Shown: one piece after another, positions 1 through 10,511 of the stretch
Position numbering within the stretch: position 1 is the first letter of the stretch
How the letters are laid out: every line of letters starts with the position of its first letter
Assembly: GCA_001584585.1 (NCBI GenBank)
Contig: LSYV01000015.1
Span: 1,260,159 to 1,324,158, forward strand
Length of the DNA stretch: 64,000 nt
Direction of reading: 5' to 3'
Source: Gonium pectorale
Lineage: Eukaryota > Chlorophyta > Chlorophyceae > Chlamydomonadales > Volvocaceae
Translations under genes and position numbers: made by a program
Notes under the pieces: generated by a model
Told to the model about the DNA's origin: nothing
Databases searched by the model: none
What the model saw: only the letters and a program-made list of their open reading frames with translations

Positions 1-360
1 TCCACCCCACCACCACCCCCGCCTGCCGCCGCCGCCTCCCCTCACCCCCTCCACCGCGCCCCGCCCCGCCGCCCCAGCCCTCTCCCCCGCCTCCTCCTCC
101 CCCGCCGCCCGCCACCCGCCTCCCCCTCCACCGCCCGTTCGCCCCCTCCTCCCGCCCTCCCGCCCACCGCCCGCCCGCCCACCACCCCCACCCGCCCGCC
201 CACCCGACGTCCCTCCCCCCCTCCCCCCCTCCCGCCCTCCCCCCGCCCACCCACCCACCCGCCCGCCCGCCCACCCACCTACCCGCCCACCCGCCCGCCA
301 CCCCCGCCACCGCCACCCCCGCCGCCCCCTCCTCCGCCAACCCCTCCTCCTCCTCCAGCG
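1..360 (+). repeat. C-rich low-complexity stretch encoding the proline rod
   Basis: This stretch is almost entirely C on the plus strand with scattered G, T and A. It encodes the proline-rich rod of the pherophorin. The last 60 bases read as nearly pure Pro, but the first 240 read as a Pro/Arg/Ala/Leu/Thr mixture, which is what small insertions or deletions in a CCN array would produce. It is a likely place for polymerase slippage and assembly error. Confidence 0.85.
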
Positions 361-1914
361 CCAATCCCCACAAAGCCCGAGCTCCCTTGTGACTGCATCA
401 GCGTCTTTGAGCCCAACACACGTTGGCGCTTCCGGTATCGCGCGTCTGAGGTTAAAGGTGACTACACCTATTTCTCCTTCAATGTATTCACTGTACCGTC
501 GGACTACTGCCTGGAGGCAAATTACCGCCCCGGGAAGTGCTGTGACCAGACGCTAGACAGCATCGAGGTTGCTCTTGCGCCCGAGTTCATGGACAAATGG
601 TGGCACCTGGTTCCGCGGTTCTGGTTCTACGACACAGACGGCTCGATAATCGATTCCGGGAAAATCAGCACGCAGCACAGGTCGGATCTAGGCCTTATCT
701 TCAAGGGCTTCGTGCGCAACACCACGCAGGTCCTTCCTGGCCGCGAGCTTGTGCTTACCCTGGCGCTGAATGCTACCATATGGAACAACACGGAATCCTT
801 CCCCTGCGGGCAGTCACGTCTGGTTGATGAGAAGGGCATCTGCGACTACCTGCTCACTGGCAGCCAGGTCTTCGATAACCAGTTGGTGGTGAGCCCGTTC
901 AACGACTTCGTTCCAGGTTGCTGCCCTGAAGGCGTCTACCTGATTGAAAACCCCACGCCAATTTGCGGCTGCACGGATGACAAGCTGGAGTCGCCTTACC
1001 GTCTGCACCTTGGATCCAAGCCTGCGGCAGCGAACCGCGGCACCGTCAAGTATTCGTACCGCATCGAAGCGGTGCCTCCAGTGCAGCCAGGCACGGGAGA
1101 GTACGACTGTACTGACATGGACCTAGATCGTGTTCGTCTCTACATCCGACCCGAGGTCCGGGATGCCGTGACCGCCGTCTTCCTGGACGGTGAGCCCGTA
1201 ATGACCACCAACATTGCCTACGGCAACGACAGCACGCAAACATGGCTTGAAGTCACCGAGCTCAAGCGCCCTGCCCCGCCCGCCGGAGTGTCTTGGGAGC
1301 TGCTAATCTATGTCAAAGACATTGCGCCGCCAAGCTTGTGCGACGCCAATGTGCTTGGGACTGGCGAGTGCGAGTATGTTTTCTACGGCAAGTACAGTAC
1401 GCTCAACCTGGACTACCAGTGCTGCGCCCACGGTCTGTCCGAAGCTCCGGAGCCGGAGCTGGAGCCTTCACAGTGCACCTGCGACAAAAACGTGCTACAT
1501 ACCCCGTACCGTCTGGACTTCGCCACACAGGGTTACAGTCGCGCCGCAGATGCGACGCGCTTTAACTTCACCCTCACGTATGACGCGCTAGATTGCTCGG
1601 ATGGCGATGCATGCTGCGCCACTGACCTCAAGTCAATCTTCATTGAGTTGGATAGCAGCAAGGTCTTGTCGGCGAGCGTCACTCCTGCTGTGCCTGGTCT
1701 TGTGACCGAGCGGTTTGACAGTGGCATCAAGCTAACAGGGCTTTTCGGCTCGGGGGCTGCATACGATGTCTCTATCAATGCGAAGGGCAGCTTGGCGCTT
1801 TCGAACATCTGCACCGGCGCTTCTGACGTGGATGGCTGCAAGTACCGGTTAGAGGGAGGTTTCAACATTGACGAGCCCTATGGATGCTGCCCTCAAGGCA
1901 TCACCGGAGTATAA
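1..1914 (+). CDS. Pherophorin, 5'-truncated, three pherophorin domains
   Basis: This is the C-terminal part of an extracellular-matrix or cell-wall hydroxyproline-rich glycoprotein of volvocine algae. Frame 1 is open from base 1 to the TAA at 1912-1914, so the start codon, signal peptide and any first globular domain lie outside the window. Bases 1-360 encode a rod rich in Pro, with Arg, Ala and Thr; the last 60 bases of it are nearly pure Pro. Three cysteine-rich pherophorin (DUF3707) repeats follow, starting near 370 (CDCISVFEPN), 960 (ICGCTDDKLESPYRL) and 1477 (QCTCDKNVLHTPYRL). Each has the CxC entry, the paired CC and a closing CCPEG- or CCPQG-like motif. No intron is needed. Pherophorins of Volvox and Chlamydomonas usually have two domains around a hydroxyproline rod, so three in a row after the rod is less common. 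The family call is firm; the number of upstream domains is unknown. Confidence 0.92.
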   Translation, partial: STPPPPPPAAAASPHPLHRAPPRRPSPLPRLLLPRRPPPASPSTARSPPPPALPPTARPPTTPTRPPTRRPSPPPPLPPSPRPPTHPPARPPTYPPTRPPPPPPPPPPPPPPPTPPPPPAPIPTKPELPCDCISVFEPNTRWRFRYRASEVKGDYTYFSFNVFTVPSDYCLEANYRPGKCCDQTLDSIEVALAPEFMDKWWHLVPRFWFYDTDGSIIDSGKISTQHRSDLGLIFKGFVRNTTQVLPGRELVLTLALNATIWNNTESFPCGQSRLVDEKGICDYLLTGSQVFDNQLVVSPFNDFVPGCCPEGVYLIENPTPICGCTDDKLESPYRLHLGSKPAAANRGTVKYSYRIEAVPPVQPGTGEYDCTDMDLDRVRLYIRPEVRDAVTAVFLDGEPVMTTNIAYGNDSTQTWLEVTELKRPAPPAGVSWELLIYVKDIAPPSLCDANVLGTGECEYVFYGKYSTLNLDYQCCAHGLSEAPEPELEPSQCTCDKNVLHTPYRLDFATQGYSRAADATRFNFTLTYDALDCSDGDACCATDLKSIFIELDSSKVLSASVTPAVPGLVTERFDSGIKLTGLFGSGAAYDVSINAKGSLALSNICTGASDVDGCKYRLEGGFNIDEPYGCCPQGITGV

Positions 1915-3362
1915 CGGCTTGCATTATGACTGTGTGGAATGTGAGTCCGCAGCGGCAGCTTAGTATTGAATTGTGGTGGGCGCACGTGTCGTGCCGTCTG
2001 TTACCTGGCAGCGGGCTTTGTAGGGGCGAGGTGGCCAAAGCCGCCGCACCACGTTTACTTGCACAGGGTAGAAGGTGCATACGTGTTCGAGTCTCGTGAG
2101 CGGTGCTACGACCCTTATTGTCCGGGGCTTAGAATGCTGCCAGACCGGTGGCGGAACCGATAGATACCTAGCGGTCCCTAGTGTGCAATGATGCGCGCGT
2201 CCATGTACGGAGGCCGATTTGCCCGATCCCGACATTGCAGTCACGACTGCCATATAGCTGCATTGCGTGCAGCGACGTGATCCTTTTTGGTGATGTTTAG
2301 CGGATGATGACCACCAATGACCTTGCAGCAGTGGTTCTAGTGGGAAAGCAGGGCGCAGCAGGACGGCAGCGGTTGGTATATGATGGCGTCGGGTGTAGAG
2401 CGCGGGGAGGCGCCTTATGTTTCCTGACGTACGCCGGTAAATTTCGATTTATGCCCGGCGTGAAGCAGCTGCTGTAGAACTCACAAACAATGCAGCCTCT
2501 TTACCTTCAACAGTCACATTAGCGCCCTGTCTGCTTCGGCGCCCCTGGCTTCATGAAGTGGCCACACAGCTGGGCAGCTCTACTTCGATCATGTGTCTAC
2601 TAATGATGCAGCCGAGTAGGTATATCCCAGCGGAGGCGATGCCCCAAAGCACTCGGACAGCCTTTAAAGCGCCGCCACCAGCTTCGGGACAAGAGCTTTA
2701 CGAAACTACCTCGCACGCGTGGGCCAGTGATTAAGAAGGGAAACGGGTCGCGTCGCGAACATACGAATATACACAATAGACGAGCTTGTGGTGGTCTTGA
2801 TATAGTTGTTGTCGACCTGTGAAACTGCAGCAACTTAGCTCTGTGCAAGCGGGGTATGCCACACTAACCGGATTCGCTGTAACCGTCGCCACCCACGCCC
2901 ATGCCCACGCCATACAACGGGATGTATGGACAGTCCAATAGCAGCGCCCGTTGGCACCTGCACGGCACAGGTTAAGCGCTGTAGTTAGTTTGCAAGCTGT
3001 GATCATCCCGCCTGGAGGCCTTGCAGCGCTCTGATATCAACCTTATCAACGGAGTTTCAGCGCCGGCCCTGAAACCATTGTCCATCCCAACTTCTTCGTC
3101 ACGGACAAAACTGCCCAGGCAAGGCCATGCAGGCTGCAGGCTGGGTTGGAGCCCAACCGTGGAGTGGGGTGTTGTGCTGCATGTCGTACGGCGGTGTGTC
3201 AACTACCGGTCACACCAATGCTATCCGAATAGCACTTCTGATAACATCATTGCACGTGCTTGGTGCATGCGAACTGGCACTGACACCGACGTGGTTGCGA
3301 CGTCTGCGACATTGGGCAAGGGCAAATAGCATTAAATAAACTCCTTGCCGTCCTACGACGGA
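1915..3362. other. Intergenic: pherophorin 3' UTR and THOC5 upstream region
   Basis: No supported gene. The left part is probably the pherophorin 3' UTR, ending after a TGTAA at 2878-2882. The remainder would hold the THOC5 promoter and 5' UTR. Open frames here are short, have no homology that I recognise and do not join through splice sites. Confidence 0.5.
2878..2882 (+). terminator. Putative TGTAA polyadenylation signal of the pherophorin gene
   Basis: This is the first TGTAA on the plus strand after the stop codon, about 970 bases downstream. TGTAA is the usual volvocine polyadenylation signal. The assignment rests on the motif and position only. Confidence 0.4.
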
Positions 3363-6300
3363 ATGGAAGAGTCGGTTGAAGCTCTTCGGCGGCTAGCCGA
3401 GCATTGCGTAAACTCGGCAGGAAAGCCTGACGTGCAGGACACTACTACTCAGGGTTTGCTTATCCTTTTGAAGATCAAGGAGGAGAGCCGTAGGCTTGCT
3501 TTCACGGCCGAGGATCAGCGCGAGGAGACCAGCAGATTTAAGACTCGACTGGAGCAGGCCCACTTGCAGCTACAGAACCTATTGTATGAGAAGGAGTACT
3601 ACGAAAAGGAGATCCATGAGTGCCAGAGCTTCCAGTTTAAGCACCCGGACAGCGCCATTGGGCTGGTCCCCGTTGAGCAGTTCCTTGCGACTGCAAGCCC
3701 GGAGGTTCTCGCGCGGATCGGCGATGACCCCCACACGCTCATGCTGGAGCAGTTGCGGGACGAGCTGACGCAGCGGAAGGCCCAGGTAGCGAAGCTGGAG
3801 GAGCTGCGCAAGGTGAAGGCGGCGACCCGGCAGGAGGTGGACACTCGCAAGCGCACGTTGGACGCTCTCCAGCAGCAGCTTCAGGGTCTTGAGGACTCCG
3901 CCAAGCCGCTCCAGACTATCCTGGCGCCGCACCTCTCCCTGCGTGGTTTCGCCCGCAGCGCCGACCTGCTGCCGCTGCCGCTGTACATCGTCTACTCGCA
4001 GCTGGCGGCGGTGCGCGAGGCGCTCGGCCTGCCGATCCGGGTAGCCATCCTGGGCTCATCGGTGGAAGCGGAAAGCTTCGCCAAGGCGCAGACGCTGGAC
4101 CCTACGGACGCAGCCATGGACGGCGGCAGCGGCATGACGGCCTCAGTAGAGGGAGCAGCCGCGGCCGCAGAGCCGGCCGTGAAGCAGGCCCGCCTGTCGC
4201 CGGCCCTTCCGGGTCTCAGCGGCGGTGCGCAGGGCGCGACGGCGTCTGGCGCAGGCACGAGTGCTTCATCCTCGTCGGAGGACCTGTACAAGGTACACCC
4301 GCTCAGCGTGCTGCTAGAAGTGCAGCGCGAGAACAATGGCCGGCTTCAGACCATTATCAGCGTCAAGTTCCAGTACCTAGTCAACCTCAGGCTGGTGACC
4401 GCCCACAGCGACATGCGTGACGACAATCTACTGCTAGCGGCGCTGTTTCCCGGGGACGACGGTTCGGCCACGGCCTACGAGAGCCTTGCGCAGCTGCAGG
4501 GTGGGACCTTCAAGTACGACACATCGCGGCCGGCAAAGCCCTATCGGTACGCCTGGTGTCTCAGCATTGCGCCAGGGCCGCATCCGGATGAGCAGCTTGA
4601 GGGGCATCTTATGTTGTCGTGGGAACAAAGGCATGCTCGGAGGACCTGCGGCCCCGCCCCTTGTAGTCATTGAGGCATAGGCCGCATAGCTGCGAAACAC
4701 TGCACTAGAGGGCTGTGCATACAGTCGAAGTGTTTCTTCATGATGTGGTCTCCATGGAGCTTCTGGTCTTGCCCGCAACAGCAAGTACCTGTATCCACAC
4801 GTGCAGGTGGTGCCAGCACCTGGCGGGCCTGGACTTCGCCCCACCGCTTCCGCTGGCGACGCAGCTGCACAACAGCACCGGACAGGGCCAGTTGGACGCA
4901 TCATCGGTGGTGCTGGAGGGCCTGGACTCGTACCGCCGGCAGCAGCGGGCCATCCATGTCATCGAGCGGCTGCGGGCAGTGAAGACGGGGGATGAGGCCC
5001 TCAAGTGAGTCGGGTGAGCTGGGCGGGTATTACGGGGTGTTTGCCCTTGAAGTCGAACTGCGCACTGTGCCGCGGGGAGGGACGCAGTCTGGCTGAAGGG
5101 CAAATAGCCGAGCTTGTGGTCAACCTGTGCTGCGCGGGTGCGGCCCAGCATAGCTGGCAAGTTGCAGCATGCCGTTTGCCACCTGCTGTGGGAGTTTTTC
5201 TTTTCCTGGTCTGCGTCCGCATTCCTGCAGTGCATCCGTCGGAATGATGCACTGCTCTCCTGTCCCTGGCCATGTAGGAAGATTCTGTCTGCGCTGGACA
5301 AGGCGCCAAACCCGCCGAACTTGGCAAGGTATCCCAAGCAGCCAGCCACCTCCATCGTCAGCTGCGAGGAAATCAAGACGTCGCCTCCAGCGGCGGGAGG
5401 CGGTGCTAGCGCTGGCGCAGCTGGCAAGGGCAGGGATAGCACGGTGCGGGCTGCGACGCCGAGCAGCCGCGTAGGTGCTGGTGGGGCCAAGGCGGGCGCT
5501 GTTGCAGGAGCTGGCGGGGAGTTGCAGTCCGCGTCGGCATTGCCGGCTCACTTGCGCGCGGAGGTAGCAGCGGACGACGGGGAGGTGGGCCGGCGAGGAG
5601 GCCGGTCCACCTTGGCGAGGCAAGGTGAGCTGGTAGGCACATGTGCATAACGGCTGCATTGCATGCATTTAATTGTTGTTCCTTGAGAGGTCTTGCTGAC
5701 TCCATGATGGTTCGCATCGATTTGCTCTGAAGCTTTGGTCAATCCGTTGTGCGTGTACTCGTGCAGAGGGCTCACCTGCACCTGGGGATGGCGGGGCTGG
5801 GGCTCCGCCGGAGTCGGCAGGGGCTGCGGCGAATGGGCCCGTCGGAGCACGTGCTGCTACGGTGGATGCTAACGGCGACGATGCTATGGAGGATGGTGAG
5901 GCCGCCGAAGAGGGGGAGGCGCATGGCCATCGCGAGGAGGGAGAAGACGGGGATGACACCGACGGCACGGCAACCGCGGATGACTTGGTCGCGCGGTATC
6001 TCCTCAGCGACATCCTGGCAGCCGAGGGCGTCGGAGCCGCCGCCGGCGGTGACGGCCGGCCGCTGGCGGCGACTGCGACGCCCAAACCTGTTTCCCGCCT
6101 GTACCGCATTGTGCTAAAACTGAAGACACTGGAGTGCGAGATCCTGGCGCGACTGTTCCTGGAGTACCCGCTGCGGCCGCCCCTCTTGCTGGTGAAGGGC
6201 GTACGGGAGATGGCGAGGCGGGGGCAAGCGCGCGCGGTCGAGGATGTGAACTTGGTGGCGTGGCTGGAGGCAGAGGTACGCCCGAAGACCTCTTCCCGCA

Positions 6301-6707
6301 CGCCTGATGTTGTGGATTAGGACTTCTGACTTTTTGAAGGACTTCCTTCCACTTCTGTCGTGATGCCGACACTTTCCTTGGGAGGAGCTAGATACTATCT
6401 ACATGAGATATACAGAAGCCTCAGAAAGTCACGTCGCTTGGGGCGCGTAGAATTCTGATCAACGCTCCCTGGTTCCGATATCCCGCAGGCCAACTCCGTT
6501 GCCCTATCGTGCATGCCAGCTGACGCCGCCAACAACACGCTCCTTTACCAACTGCTGCACCTGCGCCTGGCCTTCGATGAGTACGCCGCGCTGTATTTCG
6601 CGGAGGCCAGCGGTGACGACCTTATGGCCCTGCTATCCAGCAAGCAGCGCATGCGCGGTCGGGACCGCCGCGTGGTGCTGCCCGTGCTGCCCGAGATTGC
6701 GGCGTAG
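3363..6707 (+). CDS. THOC5: THO complex subunit 5 homologue (THOC5)
   Basis: This is a subunit of the nuclear THO/TREX complex, which couples transcription to mRNA export. Five exons join in frame to 818 residues: 3363-4546, 4807-5004, 5278-5624, 5767-6275 and 6489-6707. The N-terminal coiled coil carries the family signature LQLQNLLYEKEYYEKEI, then the KHPDS/VPVEQFL segment and a second coiled coil (about residues 125-180). PLPLYIVYSQLAA and HPLSVLLEV follow. The exon 1/2 join restores the conserved YRWCQHLAGLDF. The C-terminal half is a long acidic, Ala/Gly-rich linker followed by a helical domain containing LYRIVLKLKTLECEILARL. An in-frame TTG lies upstream, but the ATG at 3363 is the first proper start. 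The length is somewhat above animal THOC5 (roughly 680 residues) because of the linker. The identity is secure and the splice sites are likely. Confidence 0.92.
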
Positions 6708-7208
6708 TGGGCAGGGGTGCTTGTCAGCGGTCATATCTGACATGTACGGTACCGTACTAGCGTGTGGTAGCCGCACGGGTGCTGAGTTTGCAGGCCCCAT
6801 GGCTTTCCCTAGATTCTTAGTGTATGTGGCTCTGTGGCTTGTGAATTGCTGTGGTACAAAGGAGTGGGGCATTGCGCAGCAAGGCGCAAAGACAGGGCAA
6901 AAGGGCCCGGACGCCCGAAGCCCGTTGAACCTGGACGGGTCTGTTGCGTCTATGTCTGGTGTGTTTTTATTTCAGCCTTGCATGTTTATTCATGTGCAGT
7001 CGCAAATGACTTAGCGACAATGTGGAGCGCTGGTCCATACGACGATACGAGGGATGTAGGATCCGTCATGAACCTGATGCTTTGTAGGGCCTGTCAGAGA
7101 ATGCCGCTCACGTTCGTGCAAGCAGTAGAAGCAATGGAGGATGGCTGAAGGGTCTAGCATGTGTGCAGCGTAGATTGTGGGCTTGCACCTCGCGCTGGGT
7201 TAACCTCC

Positions 7209-7213
7209 TTACA
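7209..7213 (-). terminator. Putative TGTAA polyadenylation signal of the desaturase gene
   Basis: The plus strand reads ttaca, so the minus strand reads TGTAA, about 300 bases past the desaturase stop codon. Confidence 0.45.
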
Positions 7214-7296
7214 CTACGGATGGTCGCCAACATGGGAATGACATGTCCTCATTCTCTGCTTTGGGGTGCACAAGCGTTTCCATAGGATCACTATCG

Positions 7297-7301
7297 TGTA
7301 A
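7297..7301 (+). terminator. Putative TGTAA polyadenylation signal of THOC5
   Basis: TGTAA about 590 bases after the THOC5 stop. It lies beyond the opposing gene's own candidate signal, so the two 3' UTRs would overlap. Confidence 0.45.
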
Positions 7302-7514
7302 TCCAACACGCGCAGCCCTGGCCGAACCTTAAGCATCAACCCGACAAAGCCATGCACCAGGACAGGTAGAGCAGCAGGATGTGAGCGAATCTCCATGCGC
7401 GAGATCCCAATAAGGCGGATGCTGTGACATGGCAACAGACCAGGTCAGCTGTCTGCTGGACCACGCCCACTGTACGTACGACCACCGCCCTACATGGCAA
7501 CTGGTGACTTGGTC

Positions 7515-10259
7515 TCATGACGGGGCATGTTGCACTCCGCCGCTGGTCCCTGCACGCTTCCCGGTAGCCGGCCGTAACCGATAGCGCAGGAGAGCAACCC
7601 ACTCTACTCGATTCCTTGCCCTCTGCTTCGGACCGCACGGCACAATGTGAGACGCCAGCTTGTCCAACTGCCCAGTGAAGACCATGAAGCCCACATCAAA
7701 GAAGCCAATGCCCTGAAACACAAGGGCTGGAGCCAGGGATGGGTGCAAAGCGTCAGCGTGAATAGGAAAACTGACGATATAATGCAGCGATGGCCCTTTC
7801 GGAGAAGAGGCGCCATAGACGTGCCGGCCCGGAGCTGCGCAGGTGCGGCCTGCCCAGGGGCCGACCGCATTCCGTTCGGCTGCGCACTGCAATAGGAGTC
7901 CATCGCCAGTGCCCTGACAGTGCCGTCTCAACCGTCCTAGCTGACATGGTGTGTGTCCTACAGCCCAGATCCATCCGAGTGCCAGTTGTATTGACACACT
8001 CGGCGCCATCTCGACGAAAGGCACCGTCATAATCCATACCCAACTCAACTGACCACGTACCATCGTTCTCGTCGTGTGCCGCAAGCGTGTCCACGAAGCG
8101 TTGCGGGAGTTCTGACCAGTGCACCCTTGAGTTGAGGTGATGGATGAGATGGTAACCATCGTTGTACGTACGGCGGTTGTCAGTGCATGCCAAGCAGTTG
8201 TACGTGCTGCAAAACATGAAGCAGCAGAGCAAAAATGCGTCGGGATGGACAGTTTTGCGGGTGGTGCGGCAGCGTGCACCGCCGCCATACACGGACAATT
8301 ATACGTCACACCGGTAACCGAGACCAGTGGACCCAAAGACAAGCAACAGTAGCCAACGGGCCGACGGTGTACATTTGCACAGCCCAAACTCAGAGCCCGC
8401 AGCTTGGGAACACTATGGCCAATCCTACATGCCTCCAATGCAAGCTACCACCAGATGCAAGCGGCACAGGTATTGAAAAATTCAATGTTGGCTGCCCAAA
8501 AAATTCAATGTTGGCTGCCCACTTGGTCTAAAGATCTAGACGAGCAAGCCCTAGCAGGTGGAACCTATTCACTCATGCGTGATAACATCCCAAAAGCAAA
8601 GGCGCTTCCGAACACATCCTAACTGACCTTCGGTAGCTGTTGCGTGGGTCGGCTGGATCCACAAAAACGTGCTGGCACCAGTTGCCGAACGTGAGAGCAA
8701 ACGTAGAGACGAAGAAGGGGATCACAACAGACCACAGCGTTGCGACCGGGTTGTATTTGTACAGCGCCGTTGCGGAGATGAAGTACGCAGCTCCACATGC
8801 AGCACAGCCAGCTGCCTGGCCTAGGCGCCCCTTGCGCGCTGCATAAGCAGGTAGCTCCACCCAAGTGCACAGCCAGAAGCGAATCCAGTGCCTGCAAAGG
8901 AAGGATGGGGGTAACAACTATCGTGGTGTGCAGAGTTTGGACTTCGCGGGTTGGAAACAAGCACTGAAACGGAGTTCAGGCGGGCTCCGGAAGAGCCCCT
9001 CCTTCCCTAGACAAGGGGTTATGGGAGAAGGAACCAGTCGAGGAGGATTGCTGTAAAGCAGATGGGCGACGGTATGGAAACCGTACCATCGGCAAATGCG
9101 GATGCTCCGCAGCACCGGCGGATTGACAGGTTGCAAAGACAGGCTCTTTTTTTGTATAAAAACCGAACCCCTCCGCGTGCGGGATGCGGCACACCATGCC
9201 ACCCACCTAGCCAAGTACAGCAAGCTGTCCCGCTGCACCGCCTCAGTAGATGTCAGGTCTCCAGGGCTAGCATTGTCTTCCTGTGATGCATTCATAGAAG
9301 GCACGGACGTCCATGAAAGCGCGGACTATACAAGCCTTTAGTGCTGGAGCAGCTCGTATACTGTGCGGACCGTACCCGCTAGAGCTCCACAGCACAGCCC
9401 GCAACGATGCGATGCACTGCGTAGCTACGTTGGCAGGGTACGCAGCTGCCCGATCCTGCAAACGTACCACGTGGTGCATGACGATGTGGTGTAGGCGGTA
9501 GAAGCCACACGGCACGCCGTACAGGTTGCACAAAAAGTACGGAATGATGATGTTCAAAGCGCCACACCCTGTATCAGGGCACCGCGCCTTTAATAAACAT
9601 ACACATGGAATCTTGAGTGAGAAGTCACGAGGCATCCCCAACATAGGTCAGTGGACTGTGTGCTTGCCCTGCCCTGCGCTGGTTCTGCACAGTGCCATGC
9701 CCACAGACCCGGCATCTATTTCCCGACGCGCCTATCCGGAGTGAATGCTCGGGCTGGGAGACAGGCTCACCCTTCTTGAACAGCACTCGGTGCTCCGTAT
9801 AGTGGAGGGTCAGCATGAACCGCTGGAGGAAGAGCACGTAGTTGAGCAACATGTAGGTCGCGCCCACCCAGTGGCTCCGGCAGTACAGGAAGAGCAGCAG
9901 GGCCGCCGGAACGACCAGCAGCAGTTGATTGAAGAGCAGGTGCAGTACGGGCTCATCGCGGGGGTCGTGGAGCAACGAAGATAGCCGTTTGAGCATGACA
10001 CCGGGTATCCGAAAGAGGTACTCCTCCCTGGGGCTCTGCGCCACGGGCACGTGGGTATAGGCCGACTAGCATGGAAAGAGTGGCAAAAAGCGCCTGAGCC
10101 ACGGGAAGTTGCCCGCGCCTGCTGAGTCTCCACTCCACGCCCTCGTACCTTCAAGTCCGTCGTGGCCAGCGCAACCGCATCGGCATCATCCGCCGCGCTG
10201 GCTTTTACTTCTGCCTTTGCGCATCTTTTTAGCATAGCTGAGTTAAATGAGGCGTGCAC
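7515..10259 (-). CDS. Fatty acid desaturase-superfamily membrane protein
   Basis: This is a di-iron membrane oxidoreductase that probably introduces a double bond or a hydroxyl into a lipid acyl chain at the ER or a plastid membrane; the substrate is unknown. Seven exons on the minus strand give 390 residues: 10259-10149, 10035-9771, 9568-9468, 9280-9207, 8891-8628, 8206-8061 and 7726-7515. Three histidine boxes are visible: HYTEH (about residue 115), HHIVMHH (about 152, at the end of exon 3) and HLIHH (about 291, in NDGYHLIHHLNSRVHW). Hydrophobic segments fit membrane helices near residues 67-90, 95-114 and 225-250. The strongly conserved context DNRRTYNDGYH and GIGFFDVGF points to the desaturase-like clade shared by fungi and algae, not to plant FAD2/FAD3. 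It is divergent with the giant gene starting at 10512. No plastid transit peptide is obvious. Confidence 0.87.
8477..8520. repeat. 22-bp tandem duplication inside a desaturase intron
   Basis: The unit aaaaattcaatgttggctgc plus two C occurs twice head to tail, with one extra A between the copies. It lies within the intron between desaturase exons at 8891-8628 and 8206-8061. It has no coding role in the model. Confidence 0.8.
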
Positions 10260-10511
10260 AGTACAAGAACCACGAGAGGAAAAATTGTGTGACGTCTCAG
10301 GCCCGTGTTAGAACGCTGTGCAGCGCGCCTAAGCCGCTGTGTTATGGTTCTATCTTTTGGGTAAAAGCCTCTCAGCATGGATCGTGAAGTTGGAACTGGT
10401 TGTACATAGCGAAACCAAAGAAGCGAAACCAAGAAGCGCAAGCGATGTATACTGTATAATTGAAGGATTGCTCACACATATGAGGACTGCACTACTTAAG
10501 CGCGCGATAGG
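10260..10511. promoter_or_regulatory. Divergent promoter region, desaturase-like gene and giant gene
   Basis: 252 bases separate the two opposed start codons. Both 5' UTRs and both core promoters must fit here or overlap coding sequence. I see no clear TATA box. The stretch holds AT-rich tracts (for example near 10380-10500) against a GC-rich background. Confidence 0.5.

Larger units (their letters stand above)
6708..7514. other. Tail-to-tail intergenic region of THOC5 and the desaturase
   Basis: No coding sequence is supported here. THOC5 runs in from the left and the desaturase-like gene from the right. A plus-strand TGTAA lies at 7297-7301 and a minus-strand TGTAA (ttaca on plus) at 7209-7213. 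If both are used, the two mRNAs overlap by about 100 bases in antisense. Confidence 0.5.

Noticed and set aside
4793..4816. An apparent frameshift in THOC5 before WCQHLAGLDF
   Set aside because: An intron at 4547-4806 with GTACGC and GTGCAG ends restores YRWCQHLAGLDF in phase, so no frameshift is needed.
4738..5490. A 250-codon minus-strand open frame
   Set aside because: It is antisense to THOC5 exons 2-3, whose frame, splice sites and homology are convincing. Long antisense frames are expected in GC-rich coding DNA.
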